A stretch of DNA of 64,000 nt from Allochromatium vinosum DSM 180 (GCF_000025485.1 NC_013851.1:2910001-2974000); one strand, 5' to 3'; shown: positions 16,691 through 23,981, counted from the first letter of the stretch. Made by a program: numbers and translations. Notes: generated from the letters alone by a model not told the origin.

Positions 16691-17350
16691 GACGCGGGCG
16701 ATCACACTCAGCTGTGGATTTCATGGCGGCTTCCGATTTCGAGCAGCACGACATCCGTTCCATGGCCTTGAGCCGCCGCGTCAGCCGATGTGCCACAGCG
16801 CTTGATCTCTTGGGCTGGAGTGCTGTTCACGGAGGACGTTCGCATTGAACGCCGTACCGATTGCAGCGCCGTAGCCGGTAGGGGTCGGGATCAAGCAGAC
16901 ACGACGGGACCATGATGACGTTCATGCCAAAGGAGAATCATCAGTGGACAGTTTCACGCCCTCGGATCTCAAGACGATTCTGCATTCCAAGCGAGCCAAT
17001 CTGTACTACCTCGAGCATTGCCGCGTCCTGGTCAACGGCGGACGTGTCGAGTACGTGACGGATGCGGGCAAGCAGTCGCTGTATTGGAACATTCCCATCG
17101 CCAACACCACCTCCCTGCTGCTGGGAACGGGCACCTCGATCACCCAGGCGGCGATGCGCGAGCTGGCCAAGGCCGGGGTGCTGGTCGGATTCTGCGGCGG
17201 TGGCGGCACACCGCTGTTCGCAGCGACCGAGCGTGATACCGACATCCTCTGGTTTTCCCCGCAAAGTGAATATCGTCCCACCGAGTATCTTCAGTCCTGG
17301 GTGCGATTCTGGTTCGACGACGGACATCGTTTGACCCAGAGCGCGACAAG

Positions 17351-17370
17351 CCCCGCCCTTCAGGGCGGGG
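17351..17370 (+). repeat. Left-end subterminal hairpin of the IS200/IS605 element
   Basis: CCCCGCCC (17351-17358) pairs perfectly with GGGCGGGG (17363-17370) around a TTCA loop, 15 bp inside the inferred left boundary. This is the type of folded end recognised by Y1 transposases. Confidence 0.8.
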
Positions 17371-17404
17371 AAGGATAGCGCGGACGGCGTAGCCGTCCTG
17401 GGGT

Positions 17405-17821
17405 TCAGTGCGGAGTGCGCTGTTGCTCGATGTACTGGCGCACGATGGAAATGGGGGCGCCGCCACAGGATGAAGCGAAGTAGGACGGCGACCACAACGC
17501 GCGCCCCCAGAGTTTCCGGCGCAGGCTCGGGTAATTTTTGGCGCGAATGAGTCGGCTGGAGACGCCTTTGAGACTGTTCACGAGGCTGGAGACGGCCGCC
17601 TTCGGCGGATATTCCACCAACAGGTGAACATGATCGTCCTCACCGTCCATCTCGATCAGTTGCGCCTCAAAATCGATACAGACCTTGGTGAAGATGTGGC
17701 GCAGGTCCTCAAGGATGTCCTTGGTAAAGACGCCGCGCCGATACTTGGTCACGAAGACCAAGTGAACGTGCATCAGGAAGACACACTGCCTTCCGCGTCG
17801 AAGATCGTTGTCGCTGCTCAT
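17405..17821 (-). CDS. tnpA: IS200/IS605 Y1 transposase TnpA
   Basis: 138 residues, MSSDNDLRRGRQCVFLMHVH, from the ATG at 17821. The HUH metal-binding motif is His64-Val-His66 (DDHVHLLVEYPP), and the catalytic Tyr is Tyr130 in SIVRQYIEQQ. Length is normal for the family (about 130-155). It cleaves and joins single-stranded DNA ends folded as hairpins, moving the element during replication without target duplication. All catalytic residues are present, so it is probably functional. Confidence 0.93.
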   Translation of the reverse strand: MSSDNDLRRGRQCVFLMHVHLVFVTKYRRGVFTKDILEDLRHIFTKVCIDFEAQLIEMDGEDDHVHLLVEYPPKAAVSSLVNSLKGVSSRLIRAKNYPSLRRKLWGRALWSPSYFASSCGGAPISIVRQYIEQQRTPH

Positions 17822-17842
17822 AGACCAAACTACACTGCGTGC

Positions 17843-19063
17843 ATGCAGCGCCACCAAGCCTTCAAGTACGCCCTTCGACCGACCGGTCAACAGGAACGGC
17901 AGATGCGCCGCGTCGCCGGATCGTGCCGATTCGTCTACAACCAAGCGCTGGCGTTGCAGAAGGCGCGCCACGAACACGGCGACAAGAAGCTCGGGTATGC
18001 CGAGCTGTGCAAACGGCTGACCGCGTGGCGAAACGGTGCACAGACGCCGTGGTTGGCCGAGGCGCCGGTTCACCCGCTGCAACAGACGCTCAAGGACTTG
18101 GAGCGGGCCTATACCAACTTCTTCGCCCAGCGGGCGGCGTTTCCTCGCTTCAAGAAGAAAGGGCAAGGCGACAGTTTCCGCTACCCCGACCCCAAGCAGA
18201 TCAAACTCGATCAGGCCAACCGCCGGATCTTTCTGCCCAAGCTCGGCTGGCTGCGCTACCGCCACAGCCGGGACGTGCTCGGTGCGGTGAAGAACGTCAC
18301 CGTGAGCCGGTCGGGTGGCCAGTGGTTCGTGTCGATTCAGACGGAGCGCGCGGTCGATCCGCCCATCCCGAACGGCGGCGCCGTCGGTCTCGACCTGGGT
18401 ATCGTCCGCTTCGCCACGCTCTCCGACGGCACCTATTACGCACCGCTCAACAGCTTCAAGCGCCATGAAACGGCCTTGCGCCAGGCGCAGCAGGCGCTGA
18501 GCCGCAAGGTGAAGTTCAGCCGCAATTGGAAGAAGGCCAAAGCCCGCGTCCAGAAGATTCATTCCCGGATTGGTAATGCCCGCCGCGACTACCTGCACAA
18601 GACCTCGACCACGATCAGCCAAAACCACGCGATGGTGTGTATCGAGGACTTGCCGGTACGGAACATGTCCAAGTCGGCGGCCGGCACCACCGAGCAGCCG
18701 GGCAAGAACGTTCGGGCCAAGTCTGGCCTGAACAAATCCATCCTCGATCAAGGCTGGTTCGAGTTCCGCCGCCAGTTGGACTACAAGCTGGCGTGGAAGG
18801 GCGGCTGGCTCATCGCCGTGCCGCCGCGCAACACCAGCCGCACCTGTCCGTGTTGTGGCCATGTGTCGGCCGACAACCGCCGGACGCAAGCGCGGTTCGC
18901 CTGTGTGGAATGCGGTTTCGAGGAACACGCCGATCTCGTCGGCGCGATCAACGTTTTAAGGGCGGGACACGCCCGGTTCGCCTGTGAAGTGAGCGGTGCT
19001 GTCAGGCCGCCAGCAGCAGGAACCCACCGAAGCGACTCCGGCACGGCTCAATGCCGCGTTTGA
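17843..19063 (+). CDS. tnpB: TnpB RNA-guided nuclease of IS200/IS605
   Basis: 406 residues from the ATG at 17843 (MQRHQAFKYALRPTGQQERQ). The three RuvC acidic residues are visible: Asp184 in VGLDLGIV, Glu268 in VCIEDLPV and Asp364 in EHADLVGAIN. A zinc finger uses Cys335/Cys338 (CPCCGH) and Cys354/Cys357 (CVECG). TnpB proteins cleave double-stranded DNA guided by an RNA from the element's right end, next to a target-adjacent motif equal to the insertion motif (here TTGAC). All key residues are intact. It is divergent from tnpA; the last residues run into the right-end structure. Confidence 0.93.
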   Translation: MQRHQAFKYALRPTGQQERQMRRVAGSCRFVYNQALALQKARHEHGDKKLGYAELCKRLTAWRNGAQTPWLAEAPVHPLQQTLKDLERAYTNFFAQRAAFPRFKKKGQGDSFRYPDPKQIKLDQANRRIFLPKLGWLRYRHSRDVLGAVKNVTVSRSGGQWFVSIQTERAVDPPIPNGGAVGLDLGIVRFATLSDGTYYAPLNSFKRHETALRQAQQALSRKVKFSRNWKKAKARVQKIHSRIGNARRDYLHKTSTTISQNHAMVCIEDLPVRNMSKSAAGTTEQPGKNVRAKSGLNKSILDQGWFEFRRQLDYKLAWKGGWLIAVPPRNTSRTCPCCGHVSADNRRTQARFACVECGFEEHADLVGAINVLRAGHARFACEVSGAVRPPAAGTHRSDSGTAQCRV

Positions 19064-19122
19064 GCGCCGTAGGAATCCCCCGCCTTCAGGCGGGGGAGGA
19101 TGTCAAGGCTGCGAAAACGATC
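18900..19122 (+). ncRNA. Putative omega (guide) RNA of TnpB
   Basis: In IS605-type elements the guide RNA scaffold derives from the 3' part of tnpB through the right end, and the guide is the flanking DNA just past it. Here the scaffold would end at 19106 (hairpin 19077-19096, then GAGGATGTCAA) and the guide would begin at 19107 with GGCTGCGAAAACGATC, which is cas1 sequence. The 5' boundary is a guess. Not directly demonstrable from sequence alone. Confidence 0.35.
19077..19096 (+). repeat. Right-end hairpin of the IS200/IS605 element
   Basis: CCCCCGCC (19077-19084) pairs with GGCGGGGG (19089-19096) around TTCA, ten bases before the TCAA that ends the element. It uses the same loop as the left-end hairpin. 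Confidence 0.82.
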
Positions 19123-19158
19123 CAGCGCCTGCGGCTCGCTTGGATCCGTGACCACTGG

Positions 19159-19246
19159 GCTTACTGCCGAGTAGGCAGCTCAGAAAATCAATTGCTGCAA
19201 ATCGTCAGCGTTCCCATGATTCACTGCCGAGTAGGCAGCTCAAAAA
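19159..19246 (+). CRISPR. Relic type I-F CRISPR array: two repeats, one spacer
   Basis: Two 28-bp repeats (19159-19186 and 19219-19246) share the core ACTGCCGAGTAGGCAGCT, the type I-F palindromic repeat, and flank one 32-nt spacer (19187-19218), the standard I-F spacer length. The first four bases of repeat 1 read GCTT instead of GTTC and are better explained as cas1 sequence at a deletion joint. Repeat 2 ends CAAAAA rather than CAGAAA and begins ATTC, as expected for a degenerate terminal repeat. Orientation matches cas1. No leader or Cas effector genes remain, so the array is probably silent. Confidence 0.9.
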
Positions 19247-20668
19247 TCATACAATTGAAGTTGTTGCACCTTGTAATGGCTCATCTGGCGGACTGTACCA
19301 ATTCAGTTTCTCGCGCAACTTGACTACTTCACCAACGATCAGCAATGTTGGTGGTGACGGTGGGTCGACTTCGACAATCTCGCGAATAGTAGCCAGGGCG
19401 CCCGTGTAAACTCGTTGCAAATGCGTTGTGCCCTGCTGAACTAGGGCGATGGACATCTCAGGTGAGACACCATGCGCCATCAGCTGCTCGACGATGACCG
19501 GCAGACCGACCAGGCCCATGTAGAAAACGACAGTTTGGTGCGGCTGGGCGAGTGCCGACCAGTTCAGGTCGATGGTGCCATCTTTTAGGTGTCCAGTAAC
19601 AAAGGTTACGGATTGCGCATAGTCGCGATGCGTCAACGGAATACCAGCATACGCCGCGCAGCCGGATGCTGCTGTTATACCGGGAATAACCTGAAAGGGC
19701 ACACCCTCGGCAGCAAGCGTATCGATTTCCTCGCCGCCGCGCCCGAAGATGAAAGGATCACCGCCTTTCAGCCGCAGCACGCGATGCCCATCTTTCGCCA
19801 GATCCGCAAGCAAGCGGTTTATCTCTTCTTGGCGCATGGCGTGATGATTGCGCTCTTTGCCGACATAGATACGACGCGCATCACGCCGGGTCATATTGAG
19901 AATGGGCGTCGCAACCAGGCGATCATAGACAACGACATCGGCTTGCTGCATCAACCTCAGGGCGCGGAAGCTGATAAGATCCGGATCGCCGGGACCGGCG
20001 CCGACAAGGTAGACCTCGCCCATATCGCGATCTAAAGCTCCGGGTGACAATTCACTCTCGATGACGGCTTCTGCTTCTTCAAACTGACCAGCAAGAATCC
20101 GCTCGGCAACCGCTCCTTGCAGTACCCGATCCCAAAAACGACGCCGATCACGCTGTTCGCTGAACCGAGCTTTGACACGCTCACGATAACGCCCGCTCAG
20201 CTCTGCCAGACGCCCGTATCCCGCTGGGATCAGCGCTTCGAGCCGCGTGCGCAGCATGCGCGCAAGCACGGGTGATGTCTTGCCACTCGACACCGCAATC
20301 GTCACCGGCGAACGGTCGACGATCGAGGGCAGCACAAAGGTGCAAGCATCCGGGTCATCAACGACGTTTACAGGAATATCAGCGGCCTTGGCCAACTCAG
20401 CGATCTGGCGGTTAATCGCGTGGTCGTCGGTCGCCGCGATGACGAGCCGCTGACCGGCGATATCCTCAGGCGCGAAGCAGCGCGCTTCATGCCGTAACGC
20501 TCCGGATTCGACCTTGCATGCCAGCGCATCGCACAGCTCAGGCGACACGACAGTCACGGCCGCCCCCGCACGCAGCAGATTGGAGACCTTGCGCGCCGCC
20601 GTGGCGCCGCCGCCGACCACCAAACATGGACGGCCTTGCATGTCGAGAAAGATGGGCAGTAGATCCAT
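19247..20668 (-). CDS. cysG: Siroheme synthase (fused dehydrogenase/ferrochelatase and SUMT)
   Basis: 473 residues, MDLLPIFLDMQGRPCLVVGG. The N-terminal third is the NAD-dependent precorrin-2 dehydrogenase/sirohydrochlorin ferrochelatase (VVGGGATAARKVSNLL; VDDPDACTFVLPSIVDRSPV). From about residue 217 comes uroporphyrinogen-III C-methyltransferase (VYLVGAGPGDPDLISFRALR, VYDRLVATPILN, RLKGGDPFIFGRGGEE). It makes siroheme, the cofactor of sulfite reductases including reverse dissimilatory DsrAB. Its stop codon touches the last base of the terminal CRISPR repeat. It is visibly lower in GC than the flanking genes. It is divergent from rhd across a 105-bp AT-rich promoter region. Confidence 0.95.
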   Translation of the reverse strand: MDLLPIFLDMQGRPCLVVGGGATAARKVSNLLRAGAAVTVVSPELCDALACKVESGALRHEARCFAPEDIAGQRLVIAATDDHAINRQIAELAKAADIPVNVVDDPDACTFVLPSIVDRSPVTIAVSSGKTSPVLARMLRTRLEALIPAGYGRLAELSGRYRERVKARFSEQRDRRRFWDRVLQGAVAERILAGQFEEAEAVIESELSPGALDRDMGEVYLVGAGPGDPDLISFRALRLMQQADVVVYDRLVATPILNMTRRDARRIYVGKERNHHAMRQEEINRLLADLAKDGHRVLRLKGGDPFIFGRGGEEIDTLAAEGVPFQVIPGITAASGCAAYAGIPLTHRDYAQSVTFVTGHLKDGTIDLNWSALAQPHQTVVFYMGLVGLPVIVEQLMAHGVSPEMSIALVQQGTTHLQRVYTGALATIREIVEVDPPSPPTLLIVGEVVKLREKLNWYSPPDEPLQGATTSIV

Positions 20669-20773
20669 GATGCTCTCTGGCTGAAGGTGGTCAGGGGCCG
20701 CGCGGCTCCGTTGAGTTGGCCTTGGAAAATCCTTAATATACTTAAATACTTTGTTTTAGGGTAGGACGATAGT

Positions 20774-21097
20774 GTGGTCAACGAGATCGATTCCGAGTCC
20801 CTGAGCCAGCGGCTCGCGGATACTGAAGATGTGTTGCTGGTGGACATCCGCACCCCGGCAGAGATCGCCCAGGGCATGATCCCCGACGCCCTGCAACTGC
20901 CGATGCACCTGATCCCGATCCGGATGAGCGAGATACCCAAAGATCGCGACGTGGTCATCTACTGCCGCAGCGGCGCGCGCTCCTACCAGGCTTGCGCCTA
21001 TCTGATGCAGCAGGGTTATGGCCGCGTGCTCAACCTGCGCGGCGGCATCATCGCCTGGGCGCGTCACGGCCTGCCGATCGTCGCCCCCGAGGGCTGA
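20774..21097 (+). CDS. rhd: Single-domain rhodanese sulfurtransferase
   Basis: 107 residues from the GTG at 20774 (MVNEIDSESLSQRLADTEDV). A single rhodanese domain with active-site Cys64 in YCRSGARSYQA. Cytoplasmic; in purple sulfur bacteria the rhd-tusA-dsrE2 products pass sulfane sulfur from low-molecular-weight persulfides to TusA and onward to DsrEFH/DsrC for reverse dissimilatory oxidation. First gene of that three-gene cassette; the upstream AT-rich stretch (20720-20760) probably holds the promoter. Confidence 0.92.
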   Translation: MVNEIDSESLSQRLADTEDVLLVDIRTPAEIAQGMIPDALQLPMHLIPIRMSEIPKDRDVVIYCRSGARSYQACAYLMQQGYGRVLNLRGGIIAWARHGLPIVAPEG

Positions 21098-21214
21098 TCC
21101 AAGTACCCGCCCAACCGATCCGGCGGCTCCCTTGTTTTTTACGGTGGATTCGCCTATAACCGCGAATTCTTGTTTTTACTGAAATACTGAAATAAGTAAT
21201 TGACGGAGGCTCCG

Positions 21215-21445
21215 ATGGCTGATTTCGATCAAGAACTCGACGCAAGCGGCCTGAACTGCCCGCTGCCGATCCTGCGCGCCAAGAAGACCCTGAACGCCAT
21301 GTCCAGCGGTCAGGTCCTGCACGTCATCGCCACCGATCCCGGCTCGGTCAAAGACTTCGACGCCTTCGCCAAGCAGACCGGCAACGAGCTGATGGAGTCC
21401 AAGGAAGAAGGCGGCAAGTTCCACTTCCTGATCAAGAAGTCCTGA
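21215..21445 (+). CDS. tusA: Sulfur carrier protein TusA
   Basis: 76 residues, MADFDQELDASGLNCPLPIL, with the invariant CPLP motif at Cys15, which carries the persulfide. The ATG at 21215 is preceded by GGAGG with five-base spacing; an in-frame TTG at 21200 overlaps that site and is rejected. TusA is the central cytoplasmic sulfur carrier, here between rhodanese and DsrE2. A 117-bp gap separates it from rhd and includes an AT-rich stretch, so an extra promoter is possible. Confidence 0.96.
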   Translation: MADFDQELDASGLNCPLPILRAKKTLNAMSSGQVLHVIATDPGSVKDFDAFAKQTGNELMESKEEGGKFHFLIKKS

Positions 21446-21460
21446 TCGATCCGCACGGCG

Positions 21461-21487
21461 CGAACCTGAAGCCCCACATCAGGTTCG
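21461..21487 (+). promoter_or_regulatory. Intercistronic hairpin between tusA and dsrE2
   Basis: CGAACCTGA (21461-21469) pairs with TCAGGTTCG (21479-21487), a 9-bp perfect stem with a nine-base loop. No T-run follows. It may protect the upstream tusA transcript or lower dsrE2 expression. Confidence 0.45.
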
Positions 21488-21567
21488 AACGCCCGCTCCG
21501 CACGACAGACGGCTATCCAAAACAACATGATCCGCGAGCCTGACACAGGCGCCGCGTGGAGGACTCG

Positions 21568-22047
21568 ATGGAACAAAAGAAACTGGCGATCATCGCCACC
21601 AAGGGTTCGCTCGACTGGGCCTACCCGCCCTTCATCCTCGCCTCGACGGCCGCCGCCCTGGGCTATGAGGTGCAGGTCTTCTTCACCTTCTACGGGCTGC
21701 AACTCCTGAAGAAGAAGCCGAACCTGGAAGTCACGCCGCTGGGCAACCCCGGCATGCCGATGCCGATGGGCATGGACAAGTGGTTCCCGGTGCTCGGTCT
21801 GGCGCTGCCCGGTATGCAGGGCATGATGACCGCCATGATGAAGCAGAAGATGAAGAGCAAGGGCGTGGCCAGCATCGAGGAACTGCGCGAGCTCTGTCAG
21901 GAAGCCGAAGTCAAGATGATCGCCTGTCAGATGACCGTCGACCTCTTCGATATGCCGAAAGCCGAGTTCATCGACGGCGTCGAGTACGCCGGCGCGGCGG
22001 CCTTCTTCGAGTTCGCCGGCGAGAGCGACATCTGTCTCTACATCTGA
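21568..22047 (+). CDS. dsrE2: DsrE2-family membrane-associated sulfurtransferase
   Basis: 159 residues, MEQKKLAIIATKGSLDWAYP, from the ATG at 21568 (GGAGG five bases upstream, preferred to a GTG 12 bases earlier). It has the DsrE-like fold; Cys120 (IACQMTVDLFDM) is the expected reactive residue, with Cys110 and Cys156 as others. Hydrophobic stretches around 20-45 and 70-92 (Met-rich GMQGMMTAMMKQKM) suggest membrane attachment as described for DsrE2. It partners with Rhd and TusA in cytoplasmic sulfur relay during oxidation of stored sulfur. Confidence 0.93.
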   Translation: MEQKKLAIIATKGSLDWAYPPFILASTAAALGYEVQVFFTFYGLQLLKKKPNLEVTPLGNPGMPMPMGMDKWFPVLGLALPGMQGMMTAMMKQKMKSKGVASIEELRELCQEAEVKMIACQMTVDLFDMPKAEFIDGVEYAGAAAFFEFAGESDICLYI

Positions 22048-22066
22048 AGTCTCTGAACCGCACGTC

Positions 22067-22088
22067 CGGAGCGACTTCGGTCGCTCCG
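22067..22088 (+). terminator. UUCG-loop hairpin ending the rhd-tusA-dsrE2 unit
   Basis: CGGAGCGAC (22067-22075) pairs perfectly with GTCGCTCCG (22080-22088) across a TTCG tetraloop, a highly stable RNA hairpin 20 bp after the dsrE2 stop. Only two Ts follow, so termination may be partial or the hairpin may block exonucleases. Confidence 0.5.
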
Positions 22089-22117
22089 TTCCACTGATCG
22101 AAGCCCTCCTGCCCGAC

Positions 22118-23851
22118 ATGCCCAACGACAACCGTACCGGCGCCGCCATCCTGCTCGATGTCCTCAACGATCTCGGGGTCGAGACCATTTTCGGACACAC
22201 CGGCGGAGCGGTCATCCCGATCCATGTCGAGATCAACAAGCGTCTGCGCGCCGGCACGCCCGTGCCGCGCTTCGTGCTCTGCCGGCAGGAGGGCGGCGCC
22301 GGACATGCCGCCGAGGGCTATGCACGCGCCAGCGGCCGGGTCGGAGTGGCACTGGCGACCTCTGGACCGGGCGCGACCAATCTGATCACGCCGATCGCCG
22401 ACGCCTACAAGGATTCGCTGCCCACGCTCTTCATCACCGGCCAGGTACCGAGCCGGGCGATCGGCACCGACGCCTTCCAGGAAGTGGACATGGTCGGTCT
22501 CACCCGCCCCATCTCCAAGCACAACTATCTGGTCAAGGACGTGGCCGATCTGGAATGGGTGCTGCGCGAGGCCCATGCCTTGGCCATGCACGGACGTCCC
22601 GGTCCTGTCGTGGTCGACATCTGCAAGGATGTACAACTGACGGCGCTGGAGACGGCCAATGTGCCGCGCGTGCGTCATCGCGAGTCCGTCGACTTCGATG
22701 CCGCGCGCGCCGATGCCATCCTGGAGGCGCTCGCCCGCGCCGAGCGTCCGGTGGTCAAGGCCGGCGGCGGCGTCATCCACGCCAATGCCGCCCTGGCGCT
22801 GCAACGCTTCGCCGAACGCTTCGACGTGCCGGTGACGACCACCTTCAACGCCCTCGGCGCCCTGCCCTTCGAGCTGGCCTACAACCTCGGGATGCCGGGG
22901 ATGCACGGCACCGTGCCGGCCAACTATGCCCTGCGCGATGCCGACCTGATCCTCTCGCTCGGCGGGCGCTTCGACGATCGGGTCGCGGTGCGCGGCTTCG
23001 CCGAGGGCAAGCGCATCGCCCATGTCGACATCGACCCGTCCGAGATCGACAAGACCATCGCCACCGATCTCAATCTGGTCGCGACGCTCGACGAATTCCT
23101 CGCCCATGCCCTGGCCTCGGGACGCTCGGCGCGCCATCCCGAATGGATGACGCTCATCGGCGAATGGCGCCAGCGCATGATGCCGCCCTACGGCCAGTCC
23201 GAATACATCAAGCCGCAGGCCGCGATCGAGGTCATCTCCGATCTGACCGGCGGCGAGGCGACCCTGGTCACGGGCGTCGGCCAGCATCAGATGTGGTCGG
23301 CCCAGTACTACCGCTTCCGCCGCCCGCGTCAGTGGATCAGCTCAGGCGGTCTGGGCACCATGGGTTTCGGGCTGCCTGCGGCGATCGGCGCCTGGTATGG
23401 CGACCCCACGCATCCGGTGGTCCTGATCGACGGCGACGGCAGCTTCCAGATGAACATCCAGGAACTCGGCACCGTGGTCGCCAACCGGATTCCGCTCAAG
23501 ATTTTCGTTCTGAACAACAGCTTCCTCGGCATGGTGCGCCAGTGGGAAGACATGATGGACGACGGCCATCATTACGAGACCTGTCTGGCGCGCACCGCCG
23601 ACTGCGACCCGGACTGCATCGACCTCGATCAGGGCTGCCGGCGCCAGATCCCCAACCTGACCGGACTCAAGCACGTCTATCCGCGTCTCAAGACGGTGCG
23701 TCTGCGCGATCCCGAGACCTTGCGCGAAGACATCGCCGCCGTGCTCGCCGAGCCGGGGCCGGTGCTGGTCGACGTCTGGATCGACAAGGCCGAGAACGTC
23801 ATCCCGATGATCCGCCCTGGGCACAGCCTGGAGCAGATGATCGAGTCCTGA
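22118..23851 (+). CDS. Acetolactate synthase-like ThDP enzyme with a Cys-rich insertion
   Basis: 577 residues, MPNDNRTGAAILLDVLNDLG. ThDP enzyme features are complete: catalytic Glu in LCRQEGGAGHAAEGYARASG, the FAD/central domain (LSLGGRFDDRV), and the ThDP-Mg motif from IDGDGSFQMNIQELGT to FVLNN. It is closest to acetolactate synthase large subunits (VRQWEDMMDD; PGPVLVDVWIDKAENVIPMI). Unlike those, residues 489-507 hold an insertion with four Cys spaced 6, 3 and 6 residues apart, where the usual enzyme runs straight into a PDFVKLAEA-like helix. No ilvN small subunit follows. Branched-chain synthesis or a sulfonate/2-oxoacid reaction are both possible. Confidence 0.8.
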   Translation: MPNDNRTGAAILLDVLNDLGVETIFGHTGGAVIPIHVEINKRLRAGTPVPRFVLCRQEGGAGHAAEGYARASGRVGVALATSGPGATNLITPIADAYKDSLPTLFITGQVPSRAIGTDAFQEVDMVGLTRPISKHNYLVKDVADLEWVLREAHALAMHGRPGPVVVDICKDVQLTALETANVPRVRHRESVDFDAARADAILEALARAERPVVKAGGGVIHANAALALQRFAERFDVPVTTTFNALGALPFELAYNLGMPGMHGTVPANYALRDADLILSLGGRFDDRVAVRGFAEGKRIAHVDIDPSEIDKTIATDLNLVATLDEFLAHALASGRSARHPEWMTLIGEWRQRMMPPYGQSEYIKPQAAIEVISDLTGGEATLVTGVGQHQMWSAQYYRFRRPRQWISSGGLGTMGFGLPAAIGAWYGDPTHPVVLIDGDGSFQMNIQELGTVVANRIPLKIFVLNNSFLGMVRQWEDMMDDGHHYETCLARTADCDPDCIDLDQGCRRQIPNLTGLKHVYPRLKTVRLRDPETLREDIAAVLAEPGPVLVDVWIDKAENVIPMIRPGHSLEQMIES

Positions 23852-23852
23852 C

Positions 23853-23883
23853 GCCCCTCCCGCTCCCGCCAGGGGAGAGGGGC
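23853..23883 (+). terminator. GC-rich hairpin after the ThDP enzyme gene
   Basis: GCCCCTC (23853-23859) pairs with GAGGGGC (23877-23883) with further CCC/GGG pairing inside. There is no T-tract. It may be a weak terminator or a dispersed REP-like palindrome; I cannot tell which from one copy. Confidence 0.35.
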
Positions 23884-23981
23884 CGACATCAAAAATCCCA
23901 ACGACGTCTCATCGTCGCGTCCGGCCACCCGCTAAGCTTTAAAGGCATGGAAACCCGTGCCATCAGCGAGGAACGCGACTC

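Larger units (their letters stand above)
17336..19106 (+). mobile_element. IS200/IS605-family element with divergent tnpA and tnpB
   Basis: The boundaries are set by the interrupted cas1 frame: the left end starts right after TTGAC and the right end finishes in GGATGTCAA at 19106. There is no target duplication, as expected for single-strand Y1 transposition next to a short target motif. Subterminal hairpins lie at both ends. tnpA (minus) and tnpB (plus) are head to head with 21 bp between starts, the IS605 layout. Both reading frames are complete, so the element looks recently active or still mobile. Confidence 0.92.
16944..19162 (+). pseudogene. cas1: Type I-F cas1, interrupted by IS200/IS605 and truncated by a deletion
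   Basis: The reading frame opens with GTG at 16944 (AAGGAG eight bases upstream) as MDSFTPSDLKTILHSKRANL, with LYWNIPIANTTSLLLGTGTS and GVLVGFCGGGGTPLF, the unmistakable N-terminal domain of type I-F Cas1. After TTGAC (17331-17335) the frame enters an IS element. Joining 17335 to 19107 restores the frame exactly: FWFDDGHRLT continues as AAKTIQRLRLAWIRDHW. At about 19162 cas1 then runs directly into a CRISPR repeat. About 149 of roughly 325 residues survive; the C-terminal catalytic domain is gone. It is non-functional for spacer acquisition. No cas2-3 or csy genes remain. Confidence 0.92.

Noticed and set aside
16691-16943. A leader or further CRISPR repeats upstream of cas1
   Set aside because: No ACTGCCG/AGGCAG repeat units or repeated spacing were found in this 253-bp gap; only the cas1 ribosome site is recognisable.
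17405-18928. A 507-codon minus-strand frame covering tnpA and the antisense of tnpB
   Set aside because: Only the last 138 codons match the Y1 transposase; the rest is the complement of an intact tnpB.
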